A stretch of DNA of 64,000 bases from Pantoea alfalfae (GTDB taxonomy: Bacteria; Pseudomonadota; Gammaproteobacteria; Enterobacterales; Enterobacteriaceae). Shown here piece by piece: positions 8,960 to 17,393 of this stretch. The stretch covers positions 2,976,001 to 3,040,000 of the forward strand of contig NZ_CP082292.1 of NCBI RefSeq assembly GCF_019880205.1, in the 5' to 3' direction. The notes beneath the pieces were generated by a model that was not told where the DNA came from, searched no databases, and saw only the letters and a list, made by a program, of their open reading frames with translations. Position 1 is the stretch's first letter; each line of letters starts with the position of its first letter. Both the position numbers and the translations under genes were made by a program.

Positions 8960-10261
8960 TTACCGATCCCAGTAAGACTCTTCCAGACTGTCTTCACGCT
9001 CCGGCAGGCCGCGGGTTAAACGCGGCGAATGCTGATTCAGCACCTGATAGCTGACGCGATTGGCATACTTACACACCTGCGCCAGTGACGAATAGGTCAG
9101 ATACGGACGCGCATGTTTACTGGAGTTCGGCACATTCAGGCTGTGATAGTTGTTGGCGGTGATGTCATGCAGCAACGCCGCCAGCGCACCATCTCCGGCG
9201 CCGTTGGTGTTCATGATCTTTTCAGGTCCGCCCATATAAGGCGCGATGTGCGAGAAGATACGCAGCGGCTGCTGGCAATCCTGCTGGCGCATCACGCGGC
9301 TGAACTCATACTGGTTGAATTCTGCAATCGCGCCAGGCAGCAGCGGATGGTTGGTTTTGCGTTTGAACTCGTCTTCGGTGTAGCCCGCCATATAGAGCCC
9401 AATCGGGCCAGCGGTGCAGAGCACCAGATCCACCCAGTCCAGCGCCATATTGGAAGCAAGCAGCGGATCGGCTTCGCCGGTCAGCGCCAGCGCTTCCTCC
9501 TCGTTCATCGCCACGATGCTGACGTGCTCGCGCAGGAAGTCCCGCCAGAACTGAGGATTATCGCCAATCACATGTTTGGTACCCAGCGTCAGCACCACCG
9601 GCACATTGTGGCGTTTGGCATATTCAATCGCCTGTAACGTTGCCTGCGGCATCGGTTCACCTTCGGCACAGCGCACCAGATAGGAGGTCAGCACCAGCGC
9701 AGAAGCTCCGGCGATCACCTCTTCTGGCACCTTCTCCGGATGCAGCTGGTTCATCTGGCCGGGGCTGATCGCGAAGGTTCGCTCGCCATGTTCGCCAATC
9801 AGCGTAAAGCAGCGGCCAATAGCGCCATCAACACCCTGCAGATAGTTAAGATCGACCCGGCTTGAGGTGTTACAGAGATAGCGATAGGCGTAGCCGCCAA
9901 TCTGGATATTGTTGCACATCACGCCGAGCAGCACGGAGCGGTCATCGGCCAGCACCGAGAAGTTGTGCAGCGTGTTACCGATGGTGCCTCCGGCAAACTG
10001 ATGAGTGATTAGCGCATCGCGCATCAGCTCGTTGTACAACGCTTCCGCGACAGCATTATCGATTACCAGCGAGTGCCCGGCACTCAGACCGTAACGGGCG
10101 AGAAAGTCGTCATCGACTTTGGCTTCGATATCCACCAGCGTCTGGTCGATACCCACTACCCAGCTGCCTGCATCAACATCGTGTTGAGCGGGCTGTAACA
10201 GGGGATCGCGTGCGCTGACGGGAAAGTAGTGTTTGGATTTACGTTTGCCGGGAAATTTCAT
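8960..10261 (-). CDS. gsk: Inosine-guanosine kinase Gsk
   Basis: A 433-residue PfkB-family kinase that phosphorylates inosine and guanosine to IMP and GMP in purine salvage (E. coli Gsk is 434). The sequence is collinear with the E. coli enzyme over its whole length, beginning MKFPGKRKSKHYFPV and ending in SPRLTRGLPEREDSLEESYW. The ribokinase-family signature with the catalytic Asp, NTNGAGDGALAALLHD, is at about residues 353-368. It lies downstream of hemH in the same direction; the E. coli esterase gene aes that separates them is missing, and a terminator lies in the 57-base gap. Confidence 0.97.
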   Translation of the reverse strand: MKFPGKRKSKHYFPVSARDPLLQPAQHDVDAGSWVVGIDQTLVDIEAKVDDDFLARYGLSAGHSLVIDNAVAEALYNELMRDALITHQFAGGTIGNTLHNFSVLADDRSVLLGVMCNNIQIGGYAYRYLCNTSSRVDLNYLQGVDGAIGRCFTLIGEHGERTFAISPGQMNQLHPEKVPEEVIAGASALVLTSYLVRCAEGEPMPQATLQAIEYAKRHNVPVVLTLGTKHVIGDNPQFWRDFLREHVSIVAMNEEEALALTGEADPLLASNMALDWVDLVLCTAGPIGLYMAGYTEDEFKRKTNHPLLPGAIAEFNQYEFSRVMRQQDCQQPLRIFSHIAPYMGGPEKIMNTNGAGDGALAALLHDITANNYHSLNVPNSSKHARPYLTYSSLAQVCKYANRVSYQVLNQHSPRLTRGLPEREDSLEESYWDR

Positions 10262-10277
10262 CGGGAATGCCGTCTGG

Positions 10278-10312
10278 AAAAACAGGCGGAGAATGATATC
10301 ACACTCTCCGCC
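10278..10312 (-). terminator. Rho-independent terminator of hemH
   Basis: Stem GGCGGAGA / TCTCCGCC with a 12-base loop, followed on the minus strand by TGTTTTT, just after the hemH stop. Confidence 0.8.
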
Positions 10313-10318
10313 TTCGCT

Positions 10319-11278
10319 TTAACGGCGTGCGTCGACCAGTTGCACCATCATGTCGATATGCGCCTCATCGGCGTTCAGCGCAGGGATATACTCAAACTTT
10401 TCACCGCCGGCATGCATAAAGATTTCGCAGTTTTCACCACTGATCTCCTCCAGCGTTTCCAGGCAGTCAGACGAGAAGCCCGGACTCATGACCTGAACAT
10501 GTTTGATCCCTTTGGCAGGCAGGCCTTCCATGGTTTTGTCGGTGTAGGGCATCAGCCAGGGCTCACGACCAAAACGCGACTGGAAGGTCATCATGTACTG
10601 ATCCTCACGCAGACCCAGCGCTTTGACCAGTGCGGCGGTGGTATCCGCACAGCGCTGCGGATAGTCATCGCCTTCGTTAGCAAAACGTTGCGGAATGCCG
10701 TGGAACGACAACACCAGCAGTTCGGGCTGACCGTGCCGCTCAAACGAGCGCTCTACCGTCGCTTTCAGCGCGGCGATATAGGCCGGATGTTCGGCGTAGT
10801 CACGGATAAACTGCACATCGGGCAGCGAACGATACCCTTTGAAGACGGCGGTCAGGCCATCCCATACCGCGGCTACGGTGGAGCAGGAGAATTGCGGATA
10901 GAGTGGCAGCACAATCAGGCGGGTGACGCCCTGCGCCATCAGCTTATCGACTGCGCTTTTCAGGCTCGGATTGCCATAGCTCATACCCAGTTCGACGGGC
11001 ATATCAACCCGTGCCGCCAGGGCATCGCGCTGACGCATGCTGTAGACCAGCAACGGAGAACCGCCTTCCATCCAGACCGATGCGTAGAGCTTCGACACGC
11101 GCGGTGAGCGAAACGGCAGAATGACAGCATTGAGAACCGGCCACCAGAGCCAGCGCGGTGCATCGACCACGCGCGGATCGCTTAAAAACTGCTTCAGATA
11201 GCGTTTAACTGCAGGTGTGGTTGGAGCGTCTGGCGTACCTAAATTAACCAATAACACGCCGGGCTTATCTTGCCTCAT
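10319..11278 (-). CDS. hemH: Ferrochelatase HemH
   Basis: Inserts Fe2+ into protoporphyrin IX, the last step of heme synthesis, at the cytoplasmic face of the membrane. The 319-residue length matches E. coli HemH (320). The ferrochelatase signature [17 protein letters not shown] carries the catalytic His near residue 194, and [15 protein letters not shown] near 260 carries the conserved acidic residue. It follows adk in the same direction after about 110 bases and a terminator, as in E. coli. Confidence 0.97.
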   Translation of the reverse strand: MRQDKPGVLLVNLGTPDAPTTPAVKRYLKQFLSDPRVVDAPRWLWWPVLNAVILPFRSPRVSKLYASVWMEGGSPLLVYSMRQRDALAARVDMPVELGMSYGNPSLKSAVDKLMAQGVTRLIVLPLYPQFSCSTVAAVWDGLTAVFKGYRSLPDVQFIRDYAEHPAYIAALKATVERSFERHGQPELLVLSFHGIPQRFANEGDDYPQRCADTTAALVKALGLREDQYMMTFQSRFGREPWLMPYTDKTMEGLPAKGIKHVQVMSPGFSSDCLETLEEISGENCEIFMHAGGEKFEYIPALNADEAHIDMMVQLVDARR

Positions 11279-11359
11279 TTGAGTTCCTTGATGACAACGG
11301 GGATGCGTGAAAACAGGGAAATTGTAGCGGAATTAGTGGGAGGTAAAAGCAATTACTGC

Positions 11360-11384
11360 AAAAGGGGCCAGTGATACCGGCCCC
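11360..11384 (-). terminator. Rho-independent terminator of adk
   Basis: Stem GGGGCC / GGCCCC with a 9-base loop and a minus-strand TTTTG tail directly after the adk stop. Confidence 0.8.
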
Positions 11385-11391
11385 ATTGAGC

Positions 11392-12066
<675 letters not shown>

Positions 12067-12150
12067 CTATCTTAGAAGCGGAAGAACATACCATTATGAC
12101 CCGCTCATCACAAGGAAGGGCGAGGATCGCTCAGGATGACTTTACTCTCT

Positions 12151-13026
12151 TTATGGCCCTGAACCCGGCCCGGCTGGCTGGCCTGCCGCTTTTTCAGATT
12201 TACCGCCTGTGCTGAGCAGGAATTGCAGTCGCCGGCTCAGATGATGTGTCATATTCACGCTTTTTTTGCCACTGCCGCGCACGTTAGCATTCAGCTGCAG
12301 CCGTGCCTGCTGGGGCCACTTCACCACATCTTCCGCATCTGACAGCGCAGCGATCAGCGAGGCCGGAACATTAAAACTGGCAAACGGCAAACCGGGCTGA
12401 TGGCAGGAACTCAGCGGCAGTGGTGCTGACAGGGAAAGCGCATCAACGGTGGCGGCGTTGTAGGGTCGCCACTCGGGATCGGCGAAGCAGCGTAGTGCCT
12501 CGTGCGTGCCGTTCAGGCTCAGCCCCTGTTCAAACAGCCGCAGTTCGCTGCGCACCAGCGTACTGAAGTCGTGGGTCCGCAATGCTACCAGCACCAGATC
12601 GCTGCAGATCCCGGCGTGGCGATCCAGCCGGGTAACAAACAGATTGGCTTCATCGATCAGCTTCTGATGCAGCACGCTGGCGAAACTCTCGCTCGCCTCT
12701 GTCACGCCCTGATTCTGGCATTCCCGCAATGAACGGACGCGGCCATTGGGCACTTCGACATGCGGCACCAGCATAATGCTGCCCGCTATCAGCGGCACCG
12801 CGGGCAGCATGTTGAGTTCGGTGACCGGAAAGTGAGACGCATAACGGCTCTGATTGCGTGCCTGCTCCTGCCGCAGAAACAGCTGAGAAAGCAGCACCTG
12901 CGTCAGATGCAGTGAAGGCGCAAAGAAGAGATCGAACTGCTCCAGCCTGTAAAAACGGGAGAGCGCCAGGCGTAACCGATGGCGCGCCTCTGCTGACGTT
13001 TCAGAGGATAAAAGGCTGTGTGCCAT
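12151..13026 (-). CDS. Unrecognised protein, divergent from a LysR regulator
   Basis: I do not recognise this 291-residue protein. It has no signal peptide and no clear membrane segment. The N-terminal half is helical and hydrophobic (LHLTQVLLSQLFLRQEQARN), the middle has VPHVEVPNGRVRSLREC and FVTRLDRHAGICSDLVLVAL, and the last 40 residues are basic and low in complexity, ending in PAGPGSGP. The layout faintly resembles a fold-type I PLP protein without an obvious catalytic Lys, but this is only an impression. It is divergent from the LysR gene at 13214 with 187 bases between, so that regulator probably controls it. The pair is absent from the E. coli adk-htpG gap. Confidence 0.7.
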   Translation of the reverse strand: MAHSLLSSETSAEARHRLRLALSRFYRLEQFDLFFAPSLHLTQVLLSQLFLRQEQARNQSRYASHFPVTELNMLPAVPLIAGSIMLVPHVEVPNGRVRSLRECQNQGVTEASESFASVLHQKLIDEANLFVTRLDRHAGICSDLVLVALRTHDFSTLVRSELRLFEQGLSLNGTHEALRCFADPEWRPYNAATVDALSLSAPLPLSSCHQPGLPFASFNVPASLIAALSDAEDVVKWPQQARLQLNANVRGSGKKSVNMTHHLSRRLQFLLSTGGKSEKAAGQPAGPGSGP

Positions 13027-13213
13027 GTATGTCTCGCTTTAGTGATGATGCGGCGTAAGCGCAGGAGAAGCGAGGCGGAATATCGGTGAAAAACCACAGA
13101 TATCAGGCTGAGTCAACCCGCCAGAATTTGCCATTCAGAGTAGGTCAATGCGTCTGGACTTTAAAATGATATAAATTGACAATCTCTGTTAGTTTTTTGC
13201 ACAGGAGATGAGG

Positions 13214-14083
13214 ATGAACGGACTGCCGCCACTAAGAGCGCTGCACTATTTTCACCAGGCAGCCTTACACAGCAGCTTTAGTGTGGCGGCCGACCATCTG
13301 CATGTTACGCACAGCGCCATTAGCCACCAGATTCGTCAGCTGGAGAGCTGGATGGGCAAACCACTTTTTGTCCGCAGTAATGGCCGGGTGAAACTGACCT
13401 CACATGGCGACCGCCTGTTGCTGAGCTGTCAGCAGGCATTCAGTGAGTTACGCAGCAGCTGTGAGAACATTCGTACCGGTCTGCTTCAGCAGATTCGGAT
13501 CTCCTGTGCGCCCAGCTTTTTGTCACAATGGCTGATTCCCCGTATCGCCAGCTTTTATCAACGCTATCCGGAGATTGAGGTTCACTTCCAGCCGCTGACG
13601 CAGGTTTCGGAACTGCGCAGTGAACATGTGGATGTGCTGATCCTCAGTCATAGTGAGCCACCTGAAGCTGATTTAGACGCGACGCTGGTCAGCGAAGATG
13701 AGACCGGACCGCTCTGCGCACCGCATTTTGCTTCTCAGCTGCGGGTCGGCGAGGATCTGGCTACCCTGCCCTTGCTGCACGCGGATACCCGACTACACGC
13801 ATGGTCAGAGTGGGCGGCAAAAACGGGGTACAGTGGCCATTTTAATCGCGGTAAGCATTTTGAGTCGCTGACGCTGGCTATTCAGGCTGCACGAAGCGGC
13901 CTTGGCGTGTTGATGGCACCGCATCTGCTGGTACGCAAAGAGCTGGAGGATGGTACGTTGCTTGCGCCGCTTGGCTTTGTCCCCGTCGAGCGGGCAACCT
14001 GGATGATGACGAAGCAGAGCCGGCGTCATGATACGGAGATTAGTCTGTTTCGTGACTGGCTGCGGGATGCCGCACAACCCTAA
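13214..14083 (+). CDS. LysR family transcriptional regulator, GcvA-like
   Basis: A 289-residue LysR regulator. The helix-turn-helix is at about residues 6-65 with the GcvA-type pattern LPPLRALHYFHQAALHSSFSVAA and HVTHSAISHQIRQLE; the inducer-binding domain follows. AGGAG at 13203-13207 touches an ATG at 13208 but stands six bases before the ATG at 13214, so the latter is chosen. It is divergent from the unrecognised gene at 12151-13026 and is its likely regulator. A terminator follows immediately. The inducer cannot be told from the sequence. Confidence 0.9.
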   Translation: MNGLPPLRALHYFHQAALHSSFSVAADHLHVTHSAISHQIRQLESWMGKPLFVRSNGRVKLTSHGDRLLLSCQQAFSELRSSCENIRTGLLQQIRISCAPSFLSQWLIPRIASFYQRYPEIEVHFQPLTQVSELRSEHVDVLILSHSEPPEADLDATLVSEDETGPLCAPHFASQLRVGEDLATLPLLHADTRLHAWSEWAAKTGYSGHFNRGKHFESLTLAIQAARSGLGVLMAPHLLVRKELEDGTLLAPLGFVPVERATWMMTKQSRRHDTEISLFRDWLRDAAQP

Positions 14084-14086
14084 AAA

Positions 14087-14117
14087 AAGCCGGTGATGAT
14101 CACCGGCTTGATTTTTA
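14087..14117 (+). terminator. Rho-independent terminator of the LysR gene
   Basis: Perfect 10-bp stem AAGCCGGTGA / TCACCGGCTT with a 3-base loop followed by GATTTTTA, three bases after the stop; the upstream A run allows use in both directions. Confidence 0.85.
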
Positions 14118-14160
14118 TGAGTGCGCCTGGCCTCTGGCCGCATCGAATGAATCCGGTTCG

Positions 14161-14343
14161 CAGGGAACACGGTCAGAAGAGGAAAGCGTCCCGCGCCATG
14201 GACAAAAACGCCAGGCGTTTTTGAACAACGCAGAGCGTTGGCGCGGTAACGGGCGCACCTCCGGGATGAGGTGCGTAATCGCGCGGGCCGAGCGGGTCAT
14301 GGATGACGGCTTTTGCGTCTTTTCGATCTGACCGTGTTTTCTG
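14161..14343 (-). repeat. Structured 183-bp dispersed repeat, copy 2 (inverted)
   Basis: Same length as copy 1 and its reverse complement. Its ends are CAGGGAACACGGTCAGA at 14161-14177 and, read inward from 14343, CAGAAAACACGGTCAGA. The hairpin CAAAAACGCC / GGCGTTTTTG is identical (14203-14223), and CGCACCTC / GAGGTGCG and CCCGCGC / GCGCGGG are kept. At position 10 of the terminal repeat both arms have C where both arms of copy 1 have G, so the pairing is preserved. It lies between the convergent LysR gene and htpG. Confidence 0.85.
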
Positions 14344-14399
14344 CGCTGGCTCGATCTGACAGCAGTCCAGCCCCTGCTTTGACTTTATCAGCCGTCTGA

Positions 14400-14420
14400 G
14401 GCCGGTGAAAACCACCGGCC
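14400..14420 (-). terminator. Stem-loop after htpG
   Basis: Perfect 8-bp stem GGCCGGTG / CACCGGCC with a 5-base loop, eight bases after the htpG stop. No T run follows on the minus strand, so termination is not certain. Confidence 0.5.
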
Positions 14421-14428
14421 TGTAAGCG

Positions 14429-16303
14429 TTATGCCGTCAGCAACTGGTTCATGCGACGGATAAACTGGTTAGGATCGTCCAGCGTGCCGCGCTCGGCCAG
14501 CAACGCCTGATCCAGCAGCAGCTCAATCCACTCACCGAAGCGTGCTTCATCCTGCGTATCGGCAACACGTTTCACCAGCGGATGATCCGGGTTGATTTCA
14601 AACAGGTACTTCACTTCCGGCACGTCCTGCCCGGCCGCCGCAAACAGCTTCGCCATCTGCGTGGTCATCTCATTGGCATCGGTAGTCACAATCGCTGGCG
14701 TGTCAGTCAGACGATGCGTCAGACGCACCTCTTTCACCCGTTCGCCCAGCAGATTTTTCACACGCTCAACAAACGGCTCCAGCGCTTTTTCCGCCTCTTT
14801 CTGCTCTTCGGTCTCTTCATCAGCCAGCTTGCTCAGCGACTCATCCGCTTTGCTGACCGACTGGAAGGTTTTACCGTCGAACTCAGTGAGGTAGCTCATC
14901 ATCCATTCGTCGATGCGATCGGAGAGCAGCAGCACCTCAATGCCTTTCTTGCGGAACAGCTCCAGATGCGGGCTGCTCTTCGCAGCAGCATAGCTGTCAG
15001 CAGTGATGTAATATATCTTCTCCTGACCTTCCACCATGCGGCTGACGTAGTCTTCCAGCGAAATGGTCTGTGCTGAACCTTCGCTCTGGGTGGTGGCGAA
15101 GCGCAGCAGCTTAGCGATCGTTTCCTGGTTGGCGTGATCTTCTGCCGGACCTTCTTTCAGCACCAGACCGAACTCATTCCAGAAGGTCTGATATTTCTCG
15201 TTGTCCTCTTTCGCCAGTTTTTCCAGCATCTGCAGGGTCCGCTTCGTCAGCGCAGCGCGCAGGCTCTGGGTCACGCGGCTGTCCTGCAGGATCTCACGGG
15301 AGACGTTCAGCGGCAGATCGTTGGAGTCAATCAGACCACGCACAAAGCGCAGATAGTTCGGCATAAACTGCTCAGCGTCATCCATGATAAAGACGCGCTG
15401 CACGTAGAGTTTCAGGCCATGTTTCTGATCGCGGTTCCACATATCGAATGGCGCACGCGCCGGGATGTAGAGCAGGCTGGTATATTCCTGCTTACCTTCC
15501 ACCCGATTGTGGCTCCAGGCGACAGGGTCGCTATAGTCATGGGCGATATGCTTGTAGAACTCGTTGTACTCGTCGTCGCTGATCTCAGACTTGTTGCGGG
15601 TCCATAGCGCCTGGGCTTTGTTGATCTTCTCCCAGTGCGTTCCTTCGCCCTCTTCGTCTTTGCTCTCAATCTCAACCGGCAGCGCGATGTGATCGGAATA
15701 TTTGCTGATGATGCTGCGCACGCGCCATGCGTCCAGGAACTCATCCTCGCCTTCGCGCAGATGCAGGGTGATCTCAGTACCGCGATCGGCTTTCTCGATC
15801 TCAGCCAGGGTATATTCGCCCTCGCCCGCGGATTCCCAGAACACGCCTTCATCGGCTGATGCGCCCGCGGCACGGGTACGCACCGTGACTTTATCCGCCA
15901 CGATAAAGGCAGAGTAGAAACCGACACCGAACTGACCGATCAGCTGGCTGTCTTTCGCCTGATCGGAGCCCAGGGATTCCAGGAAAGATTTGGTGCCTGA
16001 TTTGGCAATAGTCCCGAGGTTCTCAATAACCTCATCGCGACGCATACCGATGCCGTTATCACTGAGCGTGAGGGTACGGTTGTCCTTATCAACAGAGAGA
16101 CGGACACGCAGCTCGCCATCACCTTCATAGAGGCTGGAATCTGACAGGGCGCGGAAGCGCAGTTTGTCTGCCGCATCCGAGGCGTTGGAGATCAGCTCAC
16201 GCAGGAAAATCTCTTTGTTTGAATAGAGAGAATGGATCATCAGGTGCAGAAGTTGTTTTACTTCCGACTGAAAGCCACGGGTCTCTTGTCCTTTCATGGT
16301 CAT
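14429..16303 (-). CDS. htpG: Molecular chaperone HtpG (bacterial Hsp90)
   Basis: ATP-dependent cytoplasmic chaperone acting on partly folded clients with DnaK. The 624-residue product matches E. coli HtpG throughout: the GHKL ATPase domain at about 1-230 with [22 protein letters not shown] and [11 protein letters not shown], the middle domain, and the C-terminal dimerisation domain ending MNQLLTA. Two ATGs are possible, at 16303 and 16297; GAGG five bases before the first supports it, while E. coli begins at the counterpart of the second. A sigma-32-type promoter lies just upstream, in keeping with heat-shock control. Confidence 0.97.
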   Translation of the reverse strand: MTMKGQETRGFQSEVKQLLHLMIHSLYSNKEIFLRELISNASDAADKLRFRALSDSSLYEGDGELRVRLSVDKDNRTLTLSDNGIGMRRDEVIENLGTIAKSGTKSFLESLGSDQAKDSQLIGQFGVGFYSAFIVADKVTVRTRAAGASADEGVFWESAGEGEYTLAEIEKADRGTEITLHLREGEDEFLDAWRVRSIISKYSDHIALPVEIESKDEEGEGTHWEKINKAQALWTRNKSEISDDEYNEFYKHIAHDYSDPVAWSHNRVEGKQEYTSLLYIPARAPFDMWNRDQKHGLKLYVQRVFIMDDAEQFMPNYLRFVRGLIDSNDLPLNVSREILQDSRVTQSLRAALTKRTLQMLEKLAKEDNEKYQTFWNEFGLVLKEGPAEDHANQETIAKLLRFATTQSEGSAQTISLEDYVSRMVEGQEKIYYITADSYAAAKSSPHLELFRKKGIEVLLLSDRIDEWMMSYLTEFDGKTFQSVSKADESLSKLADEETEEQKEAEKALEPFVERVKNLLGERVKEVRLTHRLTDTPAIVTTDANEMTTQMAKLFAAAGQDVPEVKYLFEINPDHPLVKRVADTQDEARFGEWIELLLDQALLAERGTLDDPNQFIRRMNQLLTA

Positions 16304-16344
16304 TGCTACCTCAACAAAACAGGTTGAACAAACGTTGAGGTTGA

Positions 16345-16371
16345 TGTGGGGATGACAGAAGGAATTTCAAG
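16345..16371 (-). promoter_or_regulatory. Sigma-32 (heat-shock) promoter of htpG
   Basis: On the minus strand CTTGAAA (16371-16365), a 13-base spacer, then CCCCACA (16351-16345), close to the sigma-32 consensus CTTGAAA / CCCCATnT. It is 42 bases before the htpG start. Confidence 0.85.
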
Positions 16372-16394
16372 CCGGTGTCTGTCACAACACCGGC
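16371..16394 (-). terminator. Stem-loop after recR, abutting the htpG promoter
   Basis: Stem GCCGGTGT / ACACCGGC with an 8-base loop just after the recR stop. Its last base is the first base of the sigma-32 -35 element. No T run, so a weak terminator at best. Confidence 0.45.
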
Positions 16395-16400
16395 AAGTGA

Positions 16401-17006
16401 TTAAAATTTAAACTTCTGGCGGCCTGCCAGCGAGTGGGACAGCGTGGTGCCATCCACCATCTCCAGCTCTCCGCCTACCGGCACACCGTGCGCGATACGG
16501 CTGGCGTCAACGCCATACTGACCACAGAGCTCCGCGATGTAGTTTGCGGTTGCCTCGCCTTCTACCGTCGGGTTGGTGGCGAGAATTACTTCCTGCAGCG
16601 TTTCATTCTCCAGCCGCTGCTCCAGACGGTCCAGGCCGATATCCGCCGGACCGATGCCGTCGAGCGGCGAGAGATGCCCCATCAGCACAAAATAGCGACC
16701 GCCAAACTGGCCGGTTTGCTCAATGGCGTGGATATCTGCCGGGCTTTCCACCACGCAGATTTGACCATTCTGCTGACGCCGTGGATTGGCGCAGATGGTG
16801 CAAATTTCCTGCTCGGTAAATGTCCGGCAGTCGGCACAGTGTCCGATCTCCGACATCGCGCGGGTCAGCGCCTGTGCCAGCCGCATGCCACCGCTGCGAT
16901 CGCGCTGCAGCAGCTGAAAAGCCATGCGCTGTGCCGACTTCGGCCCAACGCCAGGCAGACAGCGCAGCGACTCCATCAATGATTCAAGCAGTGGACTGGT
17001 TTGCAT
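16401..17006 (-). CDS. recR: Recombination mediator RecR
   Basis: Works with RecF and RecO to load RecA on gapped DNA. The 201-residue product has the helix-hairpin-helix [17 protein letters not shown] near residues 17-33, a four-Cys zinc motif (C57, C60 in HCADC, then CTICAN) and a Toprim domain at about 80-175 containing [12 protein letters not shown]. Its ATG shares one base with the ybaB stop (TGATG at 17008-17004), so the two are translationally coupled. The order dnaX-ybaB-recR is the standard one. Confidence 0.98.
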   Translation of the reverse strand: MQTSPLLESLMESLRCLPGVGPKSAQRMAFQLLQRDRSGGMRLAQALTRAMSEIGHCADCRTFTEQEICTICANPRRQQNGQICVVESPADIHAIEQTGQFGGRYFVLMGHLSPLDGIGPADIGLDRLEQRLENETLQEVILATNPTVEGEATANYIAELCGQYGVDASRIAHGVPVGGELEMVDGTTLSHSLAGRQKFKF

Positions 17007-17338
17007 CAGAACGGCATCTTAAAGCCTGGTGGCAGCTGCATGCCTGAGGAAACAGACGCCATCTTCTCTTTCTGGGTTTCATCAATGCGACGTGCCGCAT
17101 CGTTGAACGCGGCGGCAATCAAATCTTCCAGCATATCTTTGTCATCTTCCAGCAGGCTGGGATCGACTTCCACGCGACGGCAGTTGTGCGCGCCGTTAAT
17201 GGTGACTTTTACCAGGCCAGCACCCGATTCACCGGTCACTTCAATCGCGGCGATCTCTTCCTGAACCTTGGCCATTTTGTCCTGCATCTGCTGGGCCTGT
17301 TTCATCAGGTTGCCCAATCCGCCTTTACCACCAAACAT
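17006..17338 (-). CDS. ybaB: Nucleoid-associated protein YbaB/EbfC
   Basis: A 110-residue DNA-binding protein of the YbaB/EbfC family that binds DNA as a tweezer-like dimer. A long helix ([23 protein letters not shown]) is followed by the conserved core [20 protein letters not shown] and the C-terminal [14 protein letters not shown], all as in E. coli. It sits between dnaX (55 bases upstream) and recR (one-base overlap) in one transcription unit. Confidence 0.97.
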   Translation of the reverse strand: MFGGKGGLGNLMKQAQQMQDKMAKVQEEIAAIEVTGESGAGLVKVTINGAHNCRRVEVDPSLLEDDKDMLEDLIAAAFNDAARRIDETQKEKMASVSSGMQLPPGFKMPF

Positions 17339-17393
17339 AGTTTTCTCTCTCAGCTAAGGCTACAACGCTATCGTTACGATAGCAGCAGCGTGT

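Noticed and set aside
10229..11107. 292-residue open frame antisense to hemH
   Set aside because: Lies inside a fully conserved hemH on the other strand and has no recognisable motif.
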